Of a stretch of DNA of 64,000 nucleotides, positions 52,201-64,000 are shown in pieces. Position 1 is the stretch's first letter; each line of letters begins with the position of its first letter. The position numbers were made by a program, and so were the translations under genes. Source of the DNA: Lanius collurio. Lineage: Eukaryota; Chordata; Aves; Passeriformes; Laniidae. The notes beneath the pieces are model-generated. The model was not told the DNA's origin. It did no database searches and was given only the letters and a program-made list of their open reading frames with translations. The stretch covers positions 1,022,414-1,086,413 of the forward strand of contig JACBWW010000047.1 in assembly GCA_020086605.1 (NCBI GenBank), written 5' to 3'.

Positions 52201-53591
52201 GACATTTTCAAAACTGTGTTGATTTTCCCTTGCAAGGAAAAGTGAAGTTCTCAAATCAGGACCAGAAGTTACATTCCCCCTTTTTGTGCCAACTTGAACT
52301 AAGGGCAGTGTGCAGGATTTTCATTCCTGTTGGAGGGGCTGTGGAGCCAATTCCCAGCACTCCAGTGGCAGGTCATGAGCAGCCACCATCCTTCAGCAGG
52401 TCCAGAGTGGGAATAGAAACTGGAATTTCCACGACTTCTCATGTAGGACAAGAGTAGTGCAAATAGGATTGTGTAGATCCTCCACAGCTGGGGAGGGAGT
52501 AGGGTTGAGGGGTAAAAGGAACAGTGGTTGGCCAATCTAACATTAATTTGTTAGTGGGCAGGAGTTTATTGCAAGAGCTTGAAAATTTAATATTGTGGAA
52601 ATATTTATAGTTTATTCTGGAACTGCTGGAATAAACTGTTAAGAGGTTTTTTTGGTGTACTGTTTTGCTGAATCTGAACCAAATAAGCCCAACATTTTCA
52701 AAACATTTTTTCTTTTCTTGTGGCTAAAGTGTTTGGGGAAAGTCACCCTGTTATTTCAGTCACTCTGAAGTACAGGTTTTGACAAAATGAACTATCTAAA
52801 AGAAAAGCTGAAAAATATTAAGTCTGGTTCTCATTTTATAGAGAAATGCCAACTCTTTTGTACTGGCTATGCATTTTATAAATTAATTCAGTGGTTGCAT
52901 GAATTAAAAATAAGACTGTCAGCATAAAACTTTATGATAATGTAAAAAAACCCTTTTCATTTCCATTGCATTTCCTTATTTGTGGTACACACAGCACAAC
53001 AGTCCTATGGAACAGCAGTGAACTGATTATCATTCACAAAGTAGCTGAGACTGAGGAGTTAGAAATATGGACTGGGAATGACATTTATAGTGTTGGCTGT
53101 GAAATACTCATGGAAATCCACTTCTTCCATAAATATTAATTTGACATTGGTTTAGGATTTAATAAGTGGAATGACTCAAGATGATAAAGATGCATTATTA
53201 CATCTAGATAGCCTTAGGAAGTATTTCTGTCTGCTATTAAAAAAAAGGTATGAAACAGATATGAAAAGGTTTTAAAGTTATGAAAAGTAAAAGATGCTTG
53301 AACGTCAAGTTAATTGGTATTTAGAGCATATAAAGTAGGGTCACATTTTTCTTTTTCATTTACATAAATGGAGCCAAAGCCTATTCTGAATGACAAGGCA
53401 ATACATCTTGATTTCCTTCCAGATTTGTCACATGTTTTCAAGGCACCTGTGCTCTGAGTTTAAAAACGCCCATGTGCAAAGTACAGGCTTTGTTCCACTG
53501 TAGCACATGAAAAAATGCTGTAACTGAGGAACCAAAATAACTTGGCAGTGCCTTTAAAGCAGTCAGACCTTGAAGCAAAAGGTCAAGTTGT

Positions 53592-53870
53592 AGAATCATA
53601 GAATCCTTTAGCTTGCAAAAGACCTTTAAGATGATTGAGTGCAACCATTAACCCAACACTGCCAAGCCCACCATTAAACCATGTCCCTAAGTGCCCTATC
53701 TATGCATTTTAAATACCTCCAGGAATGGCAACTGCACCACTTCCTTGGGTAGCCTGTTCCAGTGCCTGCCAATCCTTTTGGTGTAGATACATTTCCTACT
53801 ATCCAAGCTAAAACTCCTCCAACACAACTTGGCTTATCACTTGTTACTTGGGAGAGGAGAACATTCCTTC
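53592..53870 (-). mobile_element. CR1 LINE 3' fragment, reverse orientation
   Basis: The block begins TAGAATCATAGAATCC, the reversed CR1 3' terminus. It runs through AACCATGTCCCTAAGTGCCC, AAATACCTCCAGGAATGG, a CACCACTTCCTTGGGTAGCC-like stretch and CACTTGTTACTTGGGAGAGG, in the order expected of an inverted CR1 3' region. It is 5'-truncated and moderately diverged. The inner boundary near 53870 is approximate. Confidence 0.9.
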
Positions 53871-54325
53871 TTAAGTGGACCTGCAGATTTCCTGAAGTGA
53901 GTTTGTTGCAAAAGGAACATTTCCAGAGAGAGGAATGCTTCCAAAACTGTTCTTCATTCTTTGTTTCCTTTTGTTGATTTTTCTTGCCGTGTTATTTCAT
54001 GGCATCCTCCAGGTCATGGGTTTGTTGTCATAGTGATGATACTCATCTTTGTAAAATAATAAAATTTAATTTTTTGACAGCAGGAAGAGAAAGTAGATCA
54101 AGTTGTTGATATGCACTATCATAAGCATTCTTCTTGGCAGGAAACTTGTACAGATAAATCTTCTAACAAAAACCAGACTTTTATCTTCATAGGGAGATTA
54201 TAATTGAGTTTTTGATAAAAAAAGGTTAAGACTGTTTCAAGCTGTTGTTTACTTTTCTATTCTACAGCCATGACTACTTTTTTTTAAGGCACATGGTACT
54301 ACATGTCCTTTAAAAAGAGAAGAAG

Positions 54326-54377
54326 CAAAAAACCCCCCAAAAACCAAAAACCCAAGCCAACCCAAACCCCTAAAAAT
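54326..54377 (+). repeat. A/C-rich low-complexity tract
   Basis: Runs of A and C (AAAAAACCCCCC, AAAAACC, CCCAAACCCC) form the reverse-strand version of the G/T-rich tracts elsewhere in this intron. Confidence 0.75.
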
Positions 54378-56717
54378 ATGATGTTAAAATGTTCCTGCAG
54401 TGCTCCTTGGTAGCTATTTTGGTTTGACATTTTAATTACAGTCCAAAGGCCCCAGCATCACTTTAAACCTGGTATTTATATAAAGCAGAGAATTATCTTT
54501 ATTCTCAAGGGCTTGTGCTCCCTGAGAACAGGCAAAGCAGATGTTTGAAGCAAGCATGGGGACGGGGGTCACTTCAGCTGAACTCACACACTCAGTGCTG
54601 CCAGCACTGGCTTGGACCATAACCTCCTACTAGTGCAAGGTGCAGTTGATCCTGTTGTCACAGATAAATGGTTTGAACTTTGTTTTCCTATGAGTAGTTT
54701 GTTCACTGTAAGGGCAGGCAAAGCTGGCTCCACCAGGACATCAGTTTGTCTGAAAATTCACTGCTTACTTATTGTGCTTTAGTTGTATAAATTTTATTTT
54801 TTATTTCTGGACTTTAATCCCTGGGGTTCCATTTCTTTTTGCTGGACCAAAGACATTTAAGAAAAGATTTTATTGCAAGTCCCAACTAAAGTAGCTCAAC
54901 CTTGTGAGAATGTGCAAGTGAGGTAACAGCTGCAAGATCGCTTCATGAGAAAGATCCTTCCAGTTATCCAAGGACAATTCTAGTATGATGGGAATGCCTG
55001 CAGGAATATCCTACAAAGATGGTCCTTTTTTGCTTGTGACTTTAAAATAATTTTTGACATCTGATATATAACAGTTGGGAAAAGTTGATTTTTCTTCAAA
55101 ACTCTGGGGGAGGTTCCTCTAAAAAGATAAGAAATACAAAGTGACTTCAGTGAAACTGCAGTTAAAGGCAAACCATTTATATACTATTGAAGGCAGCTAA
55201 TGAGCTAGTTCTGAACACTCTCCTCATTTAGTTTACTTTGAAATAAAACTAATGTGACTTATCTACACAAGCATCACCTTCCAGGGAAATACTTTTGTTG
55301 TCAGTGGAGAGCAGTGGTCAGTTCCTCTGCTGCAGAGCCCAGGGCTGATGTACTGCAACACCCAGGTCATTGCAGTGCCAGGTGCTGCTGCCCCTTCACT
55401 CCTGAGGGTGGTATTTTTTGTTACCAGTGTGGGAGAAGGGATTAGATGGCTTCCATTTTATTATGGAATTTAATGATACCTTCATTTAGGAGAGGAAAAA
55501 AAAGTTTTAGGATTTGCTTAGTTGTTGTTTTGAGGAAAAAAAAAGAGCCTGACACGTGCTCCTCTCAGCTGTGAAATGTGGTTGGCTGGCCTCCTGTGCA
55601 TCTCCTGACAGTGAGAGCTAATGATCTCTGAAAACACTAAGGAGCAACAGTTACTGAAGGATCAGAAATGCCAGCTATGCCTCCTTTGGTCCTTGACCAG
55701 TCATTACAAAAAACATCTTTGTAGAAATGTGAAAAGGCTCTGCTCCAGCAAACTATTTGTTGCATTTCTTTATCACACACTTTGAATGAATGCTGAACTT
55801 GGTATATTTTTGTTTAGCATACTGGGGTTTTTTTTTCTGGTTTTGCTCCCCCTTCTACCTCCACTGAAATCTGGATGCAGATATATTTGAATACATCTGT
55901 TTAGGTAACTTATTTCTCTCAGAACACCATCTTAGCATGAAAATGGAAGCTATTTAGAGGTAAAGGTGAATAAACTGTAGTGCAACAGGTAGGTAATTCC
56001 TAGTTTGGGCAGGGTATAAAAATAGCCATAACTGCTTGTTCTTGTGGTTTAATACACTGCTAAATTATTTCATTATCCAGTTAGGATATGCATGACTGAA
56101 TTATTTAGAAGAGGAAAACCCTAGGCACAATGTAGCTCAGAAGTGGGCATGTTATCTTCAGGTTGGAAGTTCAACCAGTTTGTAAGGCTGTTTTAGCATG
56201 TGGTGAGCTAGATAATCAGTGCTGTCATTTGGCTAAAGCTTAGACTTAATCAGGGTTCACAGGCATGCAGGAGAGAGCTGAGGATGGCTGGGACACTTCT
56301 CTTTCTATTTGGGCTATATTGCCTTGGAAATGGGACTGGGGTGGTATTTTGAACTATTCCTACTGCTGTAGCAGTGTGACTTGGCTATCAGTTCAGTCAG
56401 AGCACAGCAGCTGGAGGAGAGAGAGGCTCTGTCACCACACACACCAATCCTTGCTTTGATAAAGTAGGAAAATGGTATTTTAAATATAACTGAAGGTAGC
56501 TTTTACCTTCCCAATTACACTGCTCTACTTTTAAGCTTGCAGATTAATTTTAGGTGTTTAAAATTTTTTGTCAAGTAAAGTCTGAATATGAAATCTTTTT
56601 TGAAGAGCTTCCTTCTTTAAGTAGATTGGCCAAGTATGATATTCATATGTGATGCTTTTAGTTTTTCCCCAGATAAAGCTTTTTTTTTGTGTGTATGTGG
56701 TAGTCACACTCATATTT

Positions 56718-56768
56718 ATAAAATTAATACCAATAACAACTCATGGTTGTTATTGGTATTAATTTTAT
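56718..56768. repeat. Perfect 23-bp inverted repeat with 5-nt loop
   Basis: Positions 56718-56740 are the exact reverse complement of 56746-56768, separated by TCATG. The arms include ACCAATAACAAC and GTTGTTATTGGT and end in AT-rich ATAAAATTAAT. Pairing stops cleanly outside the arms (T at 56717, G at 56769). A perfect 23-bp stem is far beyond chance in 64 kb. It may be a recent snap-back (template-switch) insertion, a tiny palindromic element, or the stem of a structured RNA from the PLCL1 intron. No transposon termini are recognised. Confidence 0.95.
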
Positions 56769-57391
56769 GTTAATCTTTGTGGAAGCAAAGAGTATATTTA
56801 GAGGTGGCAGAAAATAGTTGTTAGGATTATTCTTCTGGTTAATAGTTAAAACAATGGGGAGAGCCAGTTGAAATAAACCTTTGTTTTCCTTCAAATTATG
56901 ACAAGATAAAACTTTGAGCAGTATCAAGCCATGGAGAAGACTACAGATCCTAAACAGTGGTTGACAAAAGACTTTGTTATTCCTCAGAATGATTTGCCTT
57001 ATGGGAGATTTTAAACTAGATCTCTCATGTATGAGAGCCATGCAAAATTTGGCAATATACTTGTGATTGCAAGGTTCAGTATCTCTTTTTTTTCCCCTTG
57101 CAAATGATGTCCTTCAAAATAAAATTTAATTAAAGCAATGCTGGGATACCAGTCCAATAATGCCCTGTGCCACTTGACAACCAGTTTGACATGTAGTAAT
57201 GAATTACTTAAATTCTTCAGATTTTATAGCCAATACAACACATACTGGTTTTCATTCATGGATGTTTTATGAATGTGAAGCTATGGGTGTTAATGATTTG
57301 ATCCTATTGCATATCTTGTTGAAAGCAGGCATGCTAGGATTTACTATGTTAGAGACCTGCTTTAAAAGTAAGACCCCAAACATCAGTTGTT

Positions 57392-57420
57392 TAAAAAAAA
57401 CCCCAACAAAACAAACCCAA
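57392..57420 (+). repeat. A/C-rich low-complexity tract
   Basis: A8C4 followed by AACAAAACAAACCC units. It is similar to the tracts near 54.3 and 59.3 kb. Confidence 0.7.
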
Positions 57421-59291
57421 CATGTTATACGTGTATTTATATTAAACTTTAAAAATGTGAAGTGCCAGACTGATAGAAAGTGTTCATTCTTCGTGTTCTG
57501 CTTTTAGAGAAAATAGGCAAGACACTGGACTAAAACATTCACTCAACACCCCCAAATGAACAAAAACCCCAACAAGTTGCTGGAGACTACTGCTGTTTTG
57601 GGTGGAGACCAGAGGAAAGGAAAGCAGTTGGTAATACCTCTAAGAGGACCCATATCCTGAACATGAAATGAAAATGTTGGCCTTGACATCATGTCTTGTG
57701 CTTTTTTTAAACCAGATTAGTGGAAAGATGTTGTGGCTTGAGCCATACACACAGTTTGTAGGCTTGGATGCTTTGGAATTGCATGTACCTATTAAAATAA
57801 CTAAGAATGAAGAAGGCAGGGATTTACACAGATCAAGAGGCCTGTTAAGTAGAAAAGCTCTATGGCTTTCTGTATTGTAGAGAAGAAAAATGGTAGTGTT
57901 GAGATAAAAGAAGTTTGCCTACTGCTGGTTTTGCAATGAAAGGTTTATTGACTTTTCACAGATGTCAAATAAGTGTTCACTTGCTTGTTAATTTATTGCC
58001 ACACTGATGAGCTTCTGAAGGGGCCTCTGTCTCAGTGCAGAGGCCAGGCAAGCTGTCCAAGTGCTAGCCTCAGTCAGCAGCCCCCCACAGCCTGCCTCAG
58101 AGCCTGATTATTCAGAGTACAGCAGTGGGCAGGGGCTATCAGCATTCCTGGGATAAATCTGCTCTAGAAAAAAATCATATTAGGAAAGTATTGTTTCTGA
58201 CAATTCCTTTGCCCATTTGAGAGGAAGCAAGAGGGAGGCCAAGGCAGTCAGGCCTACTTTGCAGGCTGACAGCCTTGCTTTTGCACCTACAGCTCTCTGG
58301 CCCCATGAGTTACATCCTTTAGTGGAGGTACATGTCCTGCTGCTGCTGCCCCAGCACTGTGAAACCACCACAAAGCATGTCTAAAAGGGGGCCTTGGAAC
58401 AGAATCACTGCAAGGAATCCCATTGCTGCACTTGATCTGCAAACTTGTCTTTTGTGAGCCTGGCCCTGCTGGTTCTGGGTGAAGATAAAACAGAGACGTT
58501 TCTCAGAAATATGTGTGCACTCACTTGTGTATACAGACCTGCATCAAATGGTTTTTCCATGTTTGGTGATGGAGTTTCTGCCAGACCATTTGGCATGCAT
58601 TTAATCAGGGATTAAAAGAGAAAGGAAATGTCCTTGTAAAAACTTTAGCAGTTAGGAAACACTTTGAAGTTCCATTGCTGTTGCTTTCTTCTTTGATCTC
58701 CAGATGTACCAGTCATTTTTATTCCCATGCATGTGCTTATTAATTGCTTTTATATTTAATGTTTTAAGGGGGGACACTCTTTTACCTTTAATCAGCAGTG
58801 AAGGTGCTGTGATCCCATCAGTTCTCTCCAGACCAATAGAACTTACTATTGCTTTGGCAAGCTTTAGATTTTTTTTTTCCTAGAGAATACTGGCACTACA
58901 GCTGTCACTTGTAATCGTGAATCCACAGCTTAAATCTAGTTTCTTCTCCAAGGTTTTAACCTTAAGATTGTTCACTATAGTACCTTATTGTAAAGTGTTA
59001 CGATTTGTATTTATTTTGTCAGTGACAGGGACTTCCCCACAATGAGAGAACTATAGAAATACCCAAATTTCTCATGTTTGGTTAAAAAGAAGTGGGGGAG
59101 GAAGATGTTACTAATGTCCTCTGCAACAGTTTCTTGGATCTGCCTCACTTGCAGTGTAATTCTGAAATATTTGCCATATAAAGCAGTTTACACAGCTTAG
59201 CACAAAGGCCCAACTTTATTAACAGTTCTAGAAACCAGAACAGAAGGGAAGGAAATGGAGGTGCAATCCAATCCAGTAAAATTCTGGCTTA

Positions 59292-59327
59292 TTAAAAAAA
59301 AATCCCAAACCCCAAAAAACCAAAACT
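59292..59327 (+). repeat. A/C-rich low-complexity tract
   Basis: A9, TCCCAAACCCC, A6, CC and A4 units. It lies about 215 bp upstream of a CR1 fragment but is not part of it. Confidence 0.7.
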
Positions 59328-59541
59328 GCTAATGTTTTTTGAGACTCCCCCCACTGTCACCAAGACTACTGACTTAAAGTAATACAAATAGACAATGTCC
59401 TTCACTCTATTTGGAACAGCTTCGGAGTGACTGTGGATTTGGGCTAATAAAATTATGTAGAGATTTCACCTAGCTCACACTTTCAAATTTGCCAGTTTGA
59501 GGGCTACAACCTTATTTTTATAACTAAGCCCTGAGATTATA

Positions 59542-59723
59542 AGGGTGGTAAGGCACTGAAACAAGTTGGCAGAGAAGCTGTGGATGCCCCATCTCTGGGT
59601 GTTTTCAAGGCCAGGTTAGATGGGGCTTTAAGCAACCTGGTCTAGTGGAAGGTGTGGCAGGAACGTTGGGTTTACATAATATTTAAAGTCTCTTTCAGAC
59701 CTAACCATTCTGTGATTCTATGA
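59542..59723 (+). mobile_element. CR1 LINE 3'-end copy with terminal octamers
   Basis: AGGGTGGTAAGGCACTGAAA, GCTGTGGATGCCCCATCTCT, GTTTTCAAGGCCAGGTTAGA and TGGGGCTTTAAGCAACCTGG follow the CR1 3' consensus in order. The copy ends in ATTCTGTG ATTCTATG A, the characteristic CR1 terminal repeat. It is the best preserved CR1 copy here, though a segment near 59660-59690 is diverged or deleted. It is 5'-truncated, plus orientation, and strongly supports an avian or other sauropsid source. Confidence 0.95.
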
Positions 59724-60875
59724 ATAATGTTTTTTAAGTCATCACATCATTTAGAGAGCTGTGCTTAGATCAGGTCCTCCTGCTCTGATTTTATAGTTCT
59801 TTGAAGTGATTTCTTTCCTATTTGGAGTAAAAGGGAAATAGTTTAAGAATATTTCTGTAACATTTTTCATGCAAGCAATGCAGTTCCCTTTGTAGTAATT
59901 GAATGCCTATAAATAGTTCTGGCTTTTCTTTGCAACAGCAGCATGCAAGAGTTGGGGCTGTTTGCCCTGAATTATAACACAGACTGCAGGACTTGATAGG
60001 AAGACCCTGTGTGGGAGCAAGATAAAATTATATCTTTGGGATTGTAGTAAAAATACATGTGTGAAAATGGTGTTTTCATGGCACAGTTTGAGTTTACCTG
60101 TCCTTGCAGATACCACACCTCTTTTTGCCTGGTACTGTTCTATCTTGCTTCACAGGTGACATATGGGGAAAATAAAGCACAATGATAATGGTCAGTGTCC
60201 TGTGTATCTGAAGCTTTGTGAGCAGCAGTTGCACACTGTGTTTATAACCTCAGGCACTGCATGATTTTTGTACTTATCCCTGCTTGTCAGACCAGGATTC
60301 TCATTGAGTGTAAGATCTTGTTTGACCTCCTCTCTTAGGAGCAATAGAGGAAATGTCTATTTTCCAGAGCACATTGCTAGAGCAGTGCCTCTATCCCTGC
60401 ATTCTGAAAACTGTGTTCAGCTGGCTCAAAGTTAAGATAATGTTATGCAAACAAATAGGCACAGAAACACTTCAAAATAAACACAGCTTTTGTTTTACAC
60501 TAAAAAAAAAAAAGTTCATTAGAATATTAGATGGTTGGAGCTTGATGTATAAAAATCAGAATGAAGTAGGAAAGGTTTGACTTCTCGTCATAAATCAACA
60601 CGTGCAGATTGTTTACTCTCTTGTAATCACCATTATACTCAGGCTGTAGAGTCCTTTGTATCTTAAGTCTTTCTTAGGGTCTTGAGGCTTGAGTGAATTT
60701 GCTTATAAAGACTGAGCCATGACCTAGTATCCATTTAGTCTGGGAGAGGGAGGAGAAATCTGCACTTTTCTGTCTGGCTGTACATCTCTGGGACATCTTC
60801 TATATCCACATTACGTTGTTTTTTTGGTTAAAAATGAATAGTCTCACTTTTTAAGTAGTTCTTGCCTATGTTAGC

Positions 60876-60908
60876 TCATAGAATATGCTGAGTTGGAAGG
60901 GACCCATT
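60876..60908 (-). mobile_element. Tiny CR1 terminal fragment, reverse orientation
   Basis: TCATAGAATATGCTGAGTTG followed by GAAGGGACCCA matches the reversed 3' end of an avian CR1 subfamily (ATAGAATATCCTGAGTTGGA). Similarity fades after about 33 bp, so it is a very short relic. Confidence 0.75.
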
Positions 60909-63900
60909 CTTACCGGTTTTCTTAACAATTTTACTAGGTTCTTTCACTTTATTTCTTGTTTGTCCCCTCTGTAAGGGAAGCTCTTTTGTTCTGTAAATAC
61001 TTCTGCAGTCTTAATAGAGAAGAGTAGGATTTGCTGGTGTATCTCTTTTCCAGTTTGATTTTGAGTTACTCCCTATTCCTATTCATCCTCCCTCCTCTCT
61101 GCCATAACCACAAAACAGTCAGTCTACTATGAAACAAAAATTAAAGATTAGAAAGATTAGAAGGCAGCAATTATTCAAAGCCCTTCTCTGAGAGCTATAA
61201 TAAAATTGAAAATCCTTTATGTAATGTGCTGGATCCACTAAAATTATTCCTTTAAATAAGGAAACAGGCTATTACTGTCAGCATTTGTTGTGCATGGTGA
61301 GATGCTGTGAATTTGGACGAGTCCAAAGGGGTCAGGTCTGTGATGCAGCACTCCCAGGGCTATAAAACTCATGAGAACAACATAGAACAGGTTTCTAAAT
61401 GTTGTCCCAGAGTGAATAGGGCACGTATTCATTAGGTGGAGATGGATCACACCTTTCAAATGTCTCATTTCTTCGCTGAGCTGAGTTATTTTATTTTGTC
61501 CTATGCAGTGGTTGTCTTGCCTCCTGTGAGCAAGAAGTGCTAGAACAGGGTCTGGTGGAAATCAGACATAAATGGCCTGAAATTGGGGAGCAAGTGCTTG
61601 TTGGGCTTGACTGTGGAAAAACATTGTAAATGTGTTTCAGGAGAGAAACATTCAAACACTATCTACTCAGGATAAAGCAAGTCTTCCTGGCTTCACCACC
61701 TCCAGAGCAGCTTGGGCTGCAAGCTGTGTGATGGCAGTAGCCCTGTAGGACAAAAAGGGAGCTGAGGGTGATCAGAGCTGAGCAGGACAGGGAGTTGGAG
61801 AGAGCAAAGACCTGATTTCAGCCAGGGTAGCATATGGATCACAGACACACAGTTCATGGACTCTTAAGGGATTTGTTGGAAACGAAAGCAGGTTTCTTTG
61901 TTGGACTTACACTTCAGACTGCCACTAGAAGAAACACAGGATCTAGTTGTTAAAAGAAGTTTGAAAACTATTATTTATATATAGCTTTTTTGCTATCACC
62001 TTCCAAAAGTCTTCCTTTTCTGCTTCCATGAGACGTGCATCTGTGGGAGAGGAGTGGATATGCCATTTCAGCTGCTGTCTCCTACTTGTCATGTCATATG
62101 AATAAATCTCCTCTGAGGGCTGAGGGGGGCAAAGGCCAAGATGCAATCAGGTTTTGCTTCACAGGAATAAAAGATCAGTCTGACTCAGCATTTTTGTTTA
62201 TATTGATGTGCTTTTTTTTCCCTTCCTCTTCAGGCATCTGGTTTATGCTCTAAGCAATGTGATAGCTTGTATTTAGACTTAGTTTCTGTGCTACTTAATT
62301 TAGCATTCAAGGTGTTTTTGAAGATCTATGTCAAGCATTAACTTGCTCCATAGGCTAAGAATGACTGTATTGTGGACGTAGTTGTAGCTGCTGGTGCTGT
62401 CTTTGCTTCCCTGCAGGACAGGAGAGGTCATTCTAGTGCTGCAGTAAATGTTGAAAAGCCTGAAGCTTAATTCCTGGTAGGTTTCCCTCTCCCACATTCC
62501 ATGCTTTTTGAGATTCCAGTTTTGCTAGCAGTCAAAATTACTTGCCAACTACTTTCAGAGCTCTCTTGATCTGTGTGAGACACATTCTGGCACAGCTCAT
62601 CACGTTGGAGATGGTGCCTGGCTTCTCATGCTGGCAGGTGGAAATTATCCAGTTGCTCTTAAGTGTGCAGTGTTCCTGAGAAACAGCTTGTTTGTCTGGG
62701 ATCCTACTTCAAGTTTTGGAAATAACCTCTTGTCATCCTAAATCATGTTATTGAATCCCAGGGTGAAGTTGAATTTTCTTCAGTACCTTCTCTGCACAGT
62801 AACAGAAGAGTCGAAGGCATCTATAGCTGACCAGTGGTTTTGTCTTTTGATTTTGGAGTGCTTTTTTTCAGGGATGGGGAGATGAGAAGCAGAACCTTTT
62901 CGGAGAAGGATCAAAATTAAACTAATTGAGGTGGTTAGTTTATAGTACAGCTTGCAGCTTTTACTTTCTACGTATTTGTCTGACCTCCTCATTGTCTTGC
63001 CAGTTTGGTTGCCTGGATTTTGCAGTTTCAGAACACAGTGGAATGCATTGTGTTATCCCATTCAATGTTCACATGGTTATAACAACAGTTTGTCTTTGAT
63101 TCTAAAATCCCTGTTGGACCATAATATGCAGTAATGTCTGCAGAAGAATTATCATGAGAAAAAGGAGGCAAAACCATCCTGGAGGATGTAATAGGCCAAA
63201 TCAAGTAATGGTGTGTTTTTTATTCGCTGATTTTTTTTGTGTATTCATTTCCTCTTTCCGTTTTTATTTTCTCCCTGTGGTTTGACAGAAGATGCTAGGA
63301 TGAGAAGGATCCAATTTTGACAGAGGTCCAAGAGCCTCCTCTAAATTGTTGCAAGGCAGTTGCAAATGTAGTGTGGCCAGCACTGGTGGTATATTTTATA
63401 TAGACTCAGTACCCACCATCTCTTTGCTACTTTTGGTGTCTTTTGGAAGTTTGCCTCGTTTCCTGGCACTGCTTATTTAATTTCACAGGATGTATTAAAT
63501 CCCTTTTTTGCTTAAAAATATCTTAAGGGGTTAAAATATTAATGTATTATAATTGTGTTTTAAATCCTGTGAATAATGCATCTCTGACACAGGTTTGTCC
63601 AGGTTTGCCTACAGAAGCAATCAAAAAACCACATTTCTTCCTAAGGGCTGTTATAGTCTAGTTTAAACACAGTATGTTGCAATTTGGCATTTCACTGAAT
63701 TATATGCAATCATGTAGGCGAAGCTGTATCTCTTGTGTGTATTTTCTGCAGCCCTCTGGATTTCTTGTGCTTAGAAAATCTGCCTCATTGTTCATTTGCA
63801 ATTGCAAATAGCTCCATTGCAATATCACCCAGAGGTGCTTCAGTAAAGAAAATGCAACTTATTAAACGATGATCATAAATCAGTAGGTGTCCAGAGTAGA

Positions 63901-64000
63901 TTTAGTGGTTTGGCTATATTCTAACTGAAATTAAAACGATAGAATTGCCATTAAGTTTATTAAAAAAGTATGTTGTGGAGATGAGAAGCAAAAAAACCCC

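Larger units (their letters stand above)
13646..64000 (+). other. PLCL1: PLCL1 intron 1 (partial, at least 50 kb)
   Basis: The donor GTACGG follows exon 1 directly. No later segment resembles PLCL1 exon 2, which in mammals is a very long exon beginning DPSNQK and encoding most of the protein, so the intron continues beyond the window. It is AT-rich, with no open frame above about 151 codons and none that I recognise. Apart from the repeats, hairpins and two exon-like segments listed separately, I see nothing assignable. Any regulatory elements would need cross-species alignment to detect. Confidence 0.85.

Noticed and set aside
1..64000. CRISPR arrays, bacterial operons, phage or tRNA genes
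   Set aside because: None seen. The sequence is vertebrate nuclear DNA with introns and LINEs, and no tRNA B-box with cloverleaf or regular spaced repeats was found by eye.

Overview
This is vertebrate nuclear DNA, almost certainly from a bird. Three things point there. First, several interspersed repeats are CR1 LINE 3' ends; one, near 59.7 kb, ends in the CR1-type octamer repeat ATTCTGTG/ATTCTATG. Second, the background is AT-rich with two sharp CpG islands. Third, two gene starts are recognisable, BOLL (minus strand) and PLCL1 (plus strand), which are divergent neighbours in human 2q33 and other amniotes. The species cannot be fixed from the sequence alone.

Layout: 1-2.44 kb holds the 5' end of BOLL, a germ-cell RNA-binding protein of the DAZ family. 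It comprises part of intron 2, coding exon 2 (284-427), intron 1, and a tiny coding exon 1 (2427-2444) inside a CpG island (about 2.23-2.96 kb). From 2.96 to 12.3 kb is AT-rich intergenic DNA in which I see no gene. A second CpG island (about 12.3-14.0 kb) carries the PLCL1 promoter (paired inverted CCAAT boxes, GC box, ETS-like site, CTCF-like motif) and PLCL1 coding exon 1 (13373-13645). From 13646 to the window end is PLCL1 intron 1, at least 50 kb long. It contains no exon 2, scattered CR1 fragments, one possible LTR fragment, poly-T and G/T low-complexity tracts, several perfect hairpins and no convincing nested gene.

The two genes do not form a pathway. BOLL acts in germ-cell mRNA translation. 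PLCL1 (PRIP-1) is a catalytically inactive phospholipase C-like protein involved in GABA-A receptor trafficking and phosphatase scaffolding. The window is mainly a divergent promoter pair plus a very large first intron.

No undescribed multi-gene system is visible. The best oddities are a perfect 23-bp inverted repeat with a 5-nt loop at 56718-56768, a coiled-coil-like coding remnant behind a 23-T tract at 16766-16960, a tandem NAGNAG acceptor in BOLL exon 2, and a splice-site-bounded exon-like segment at 37909-37973.
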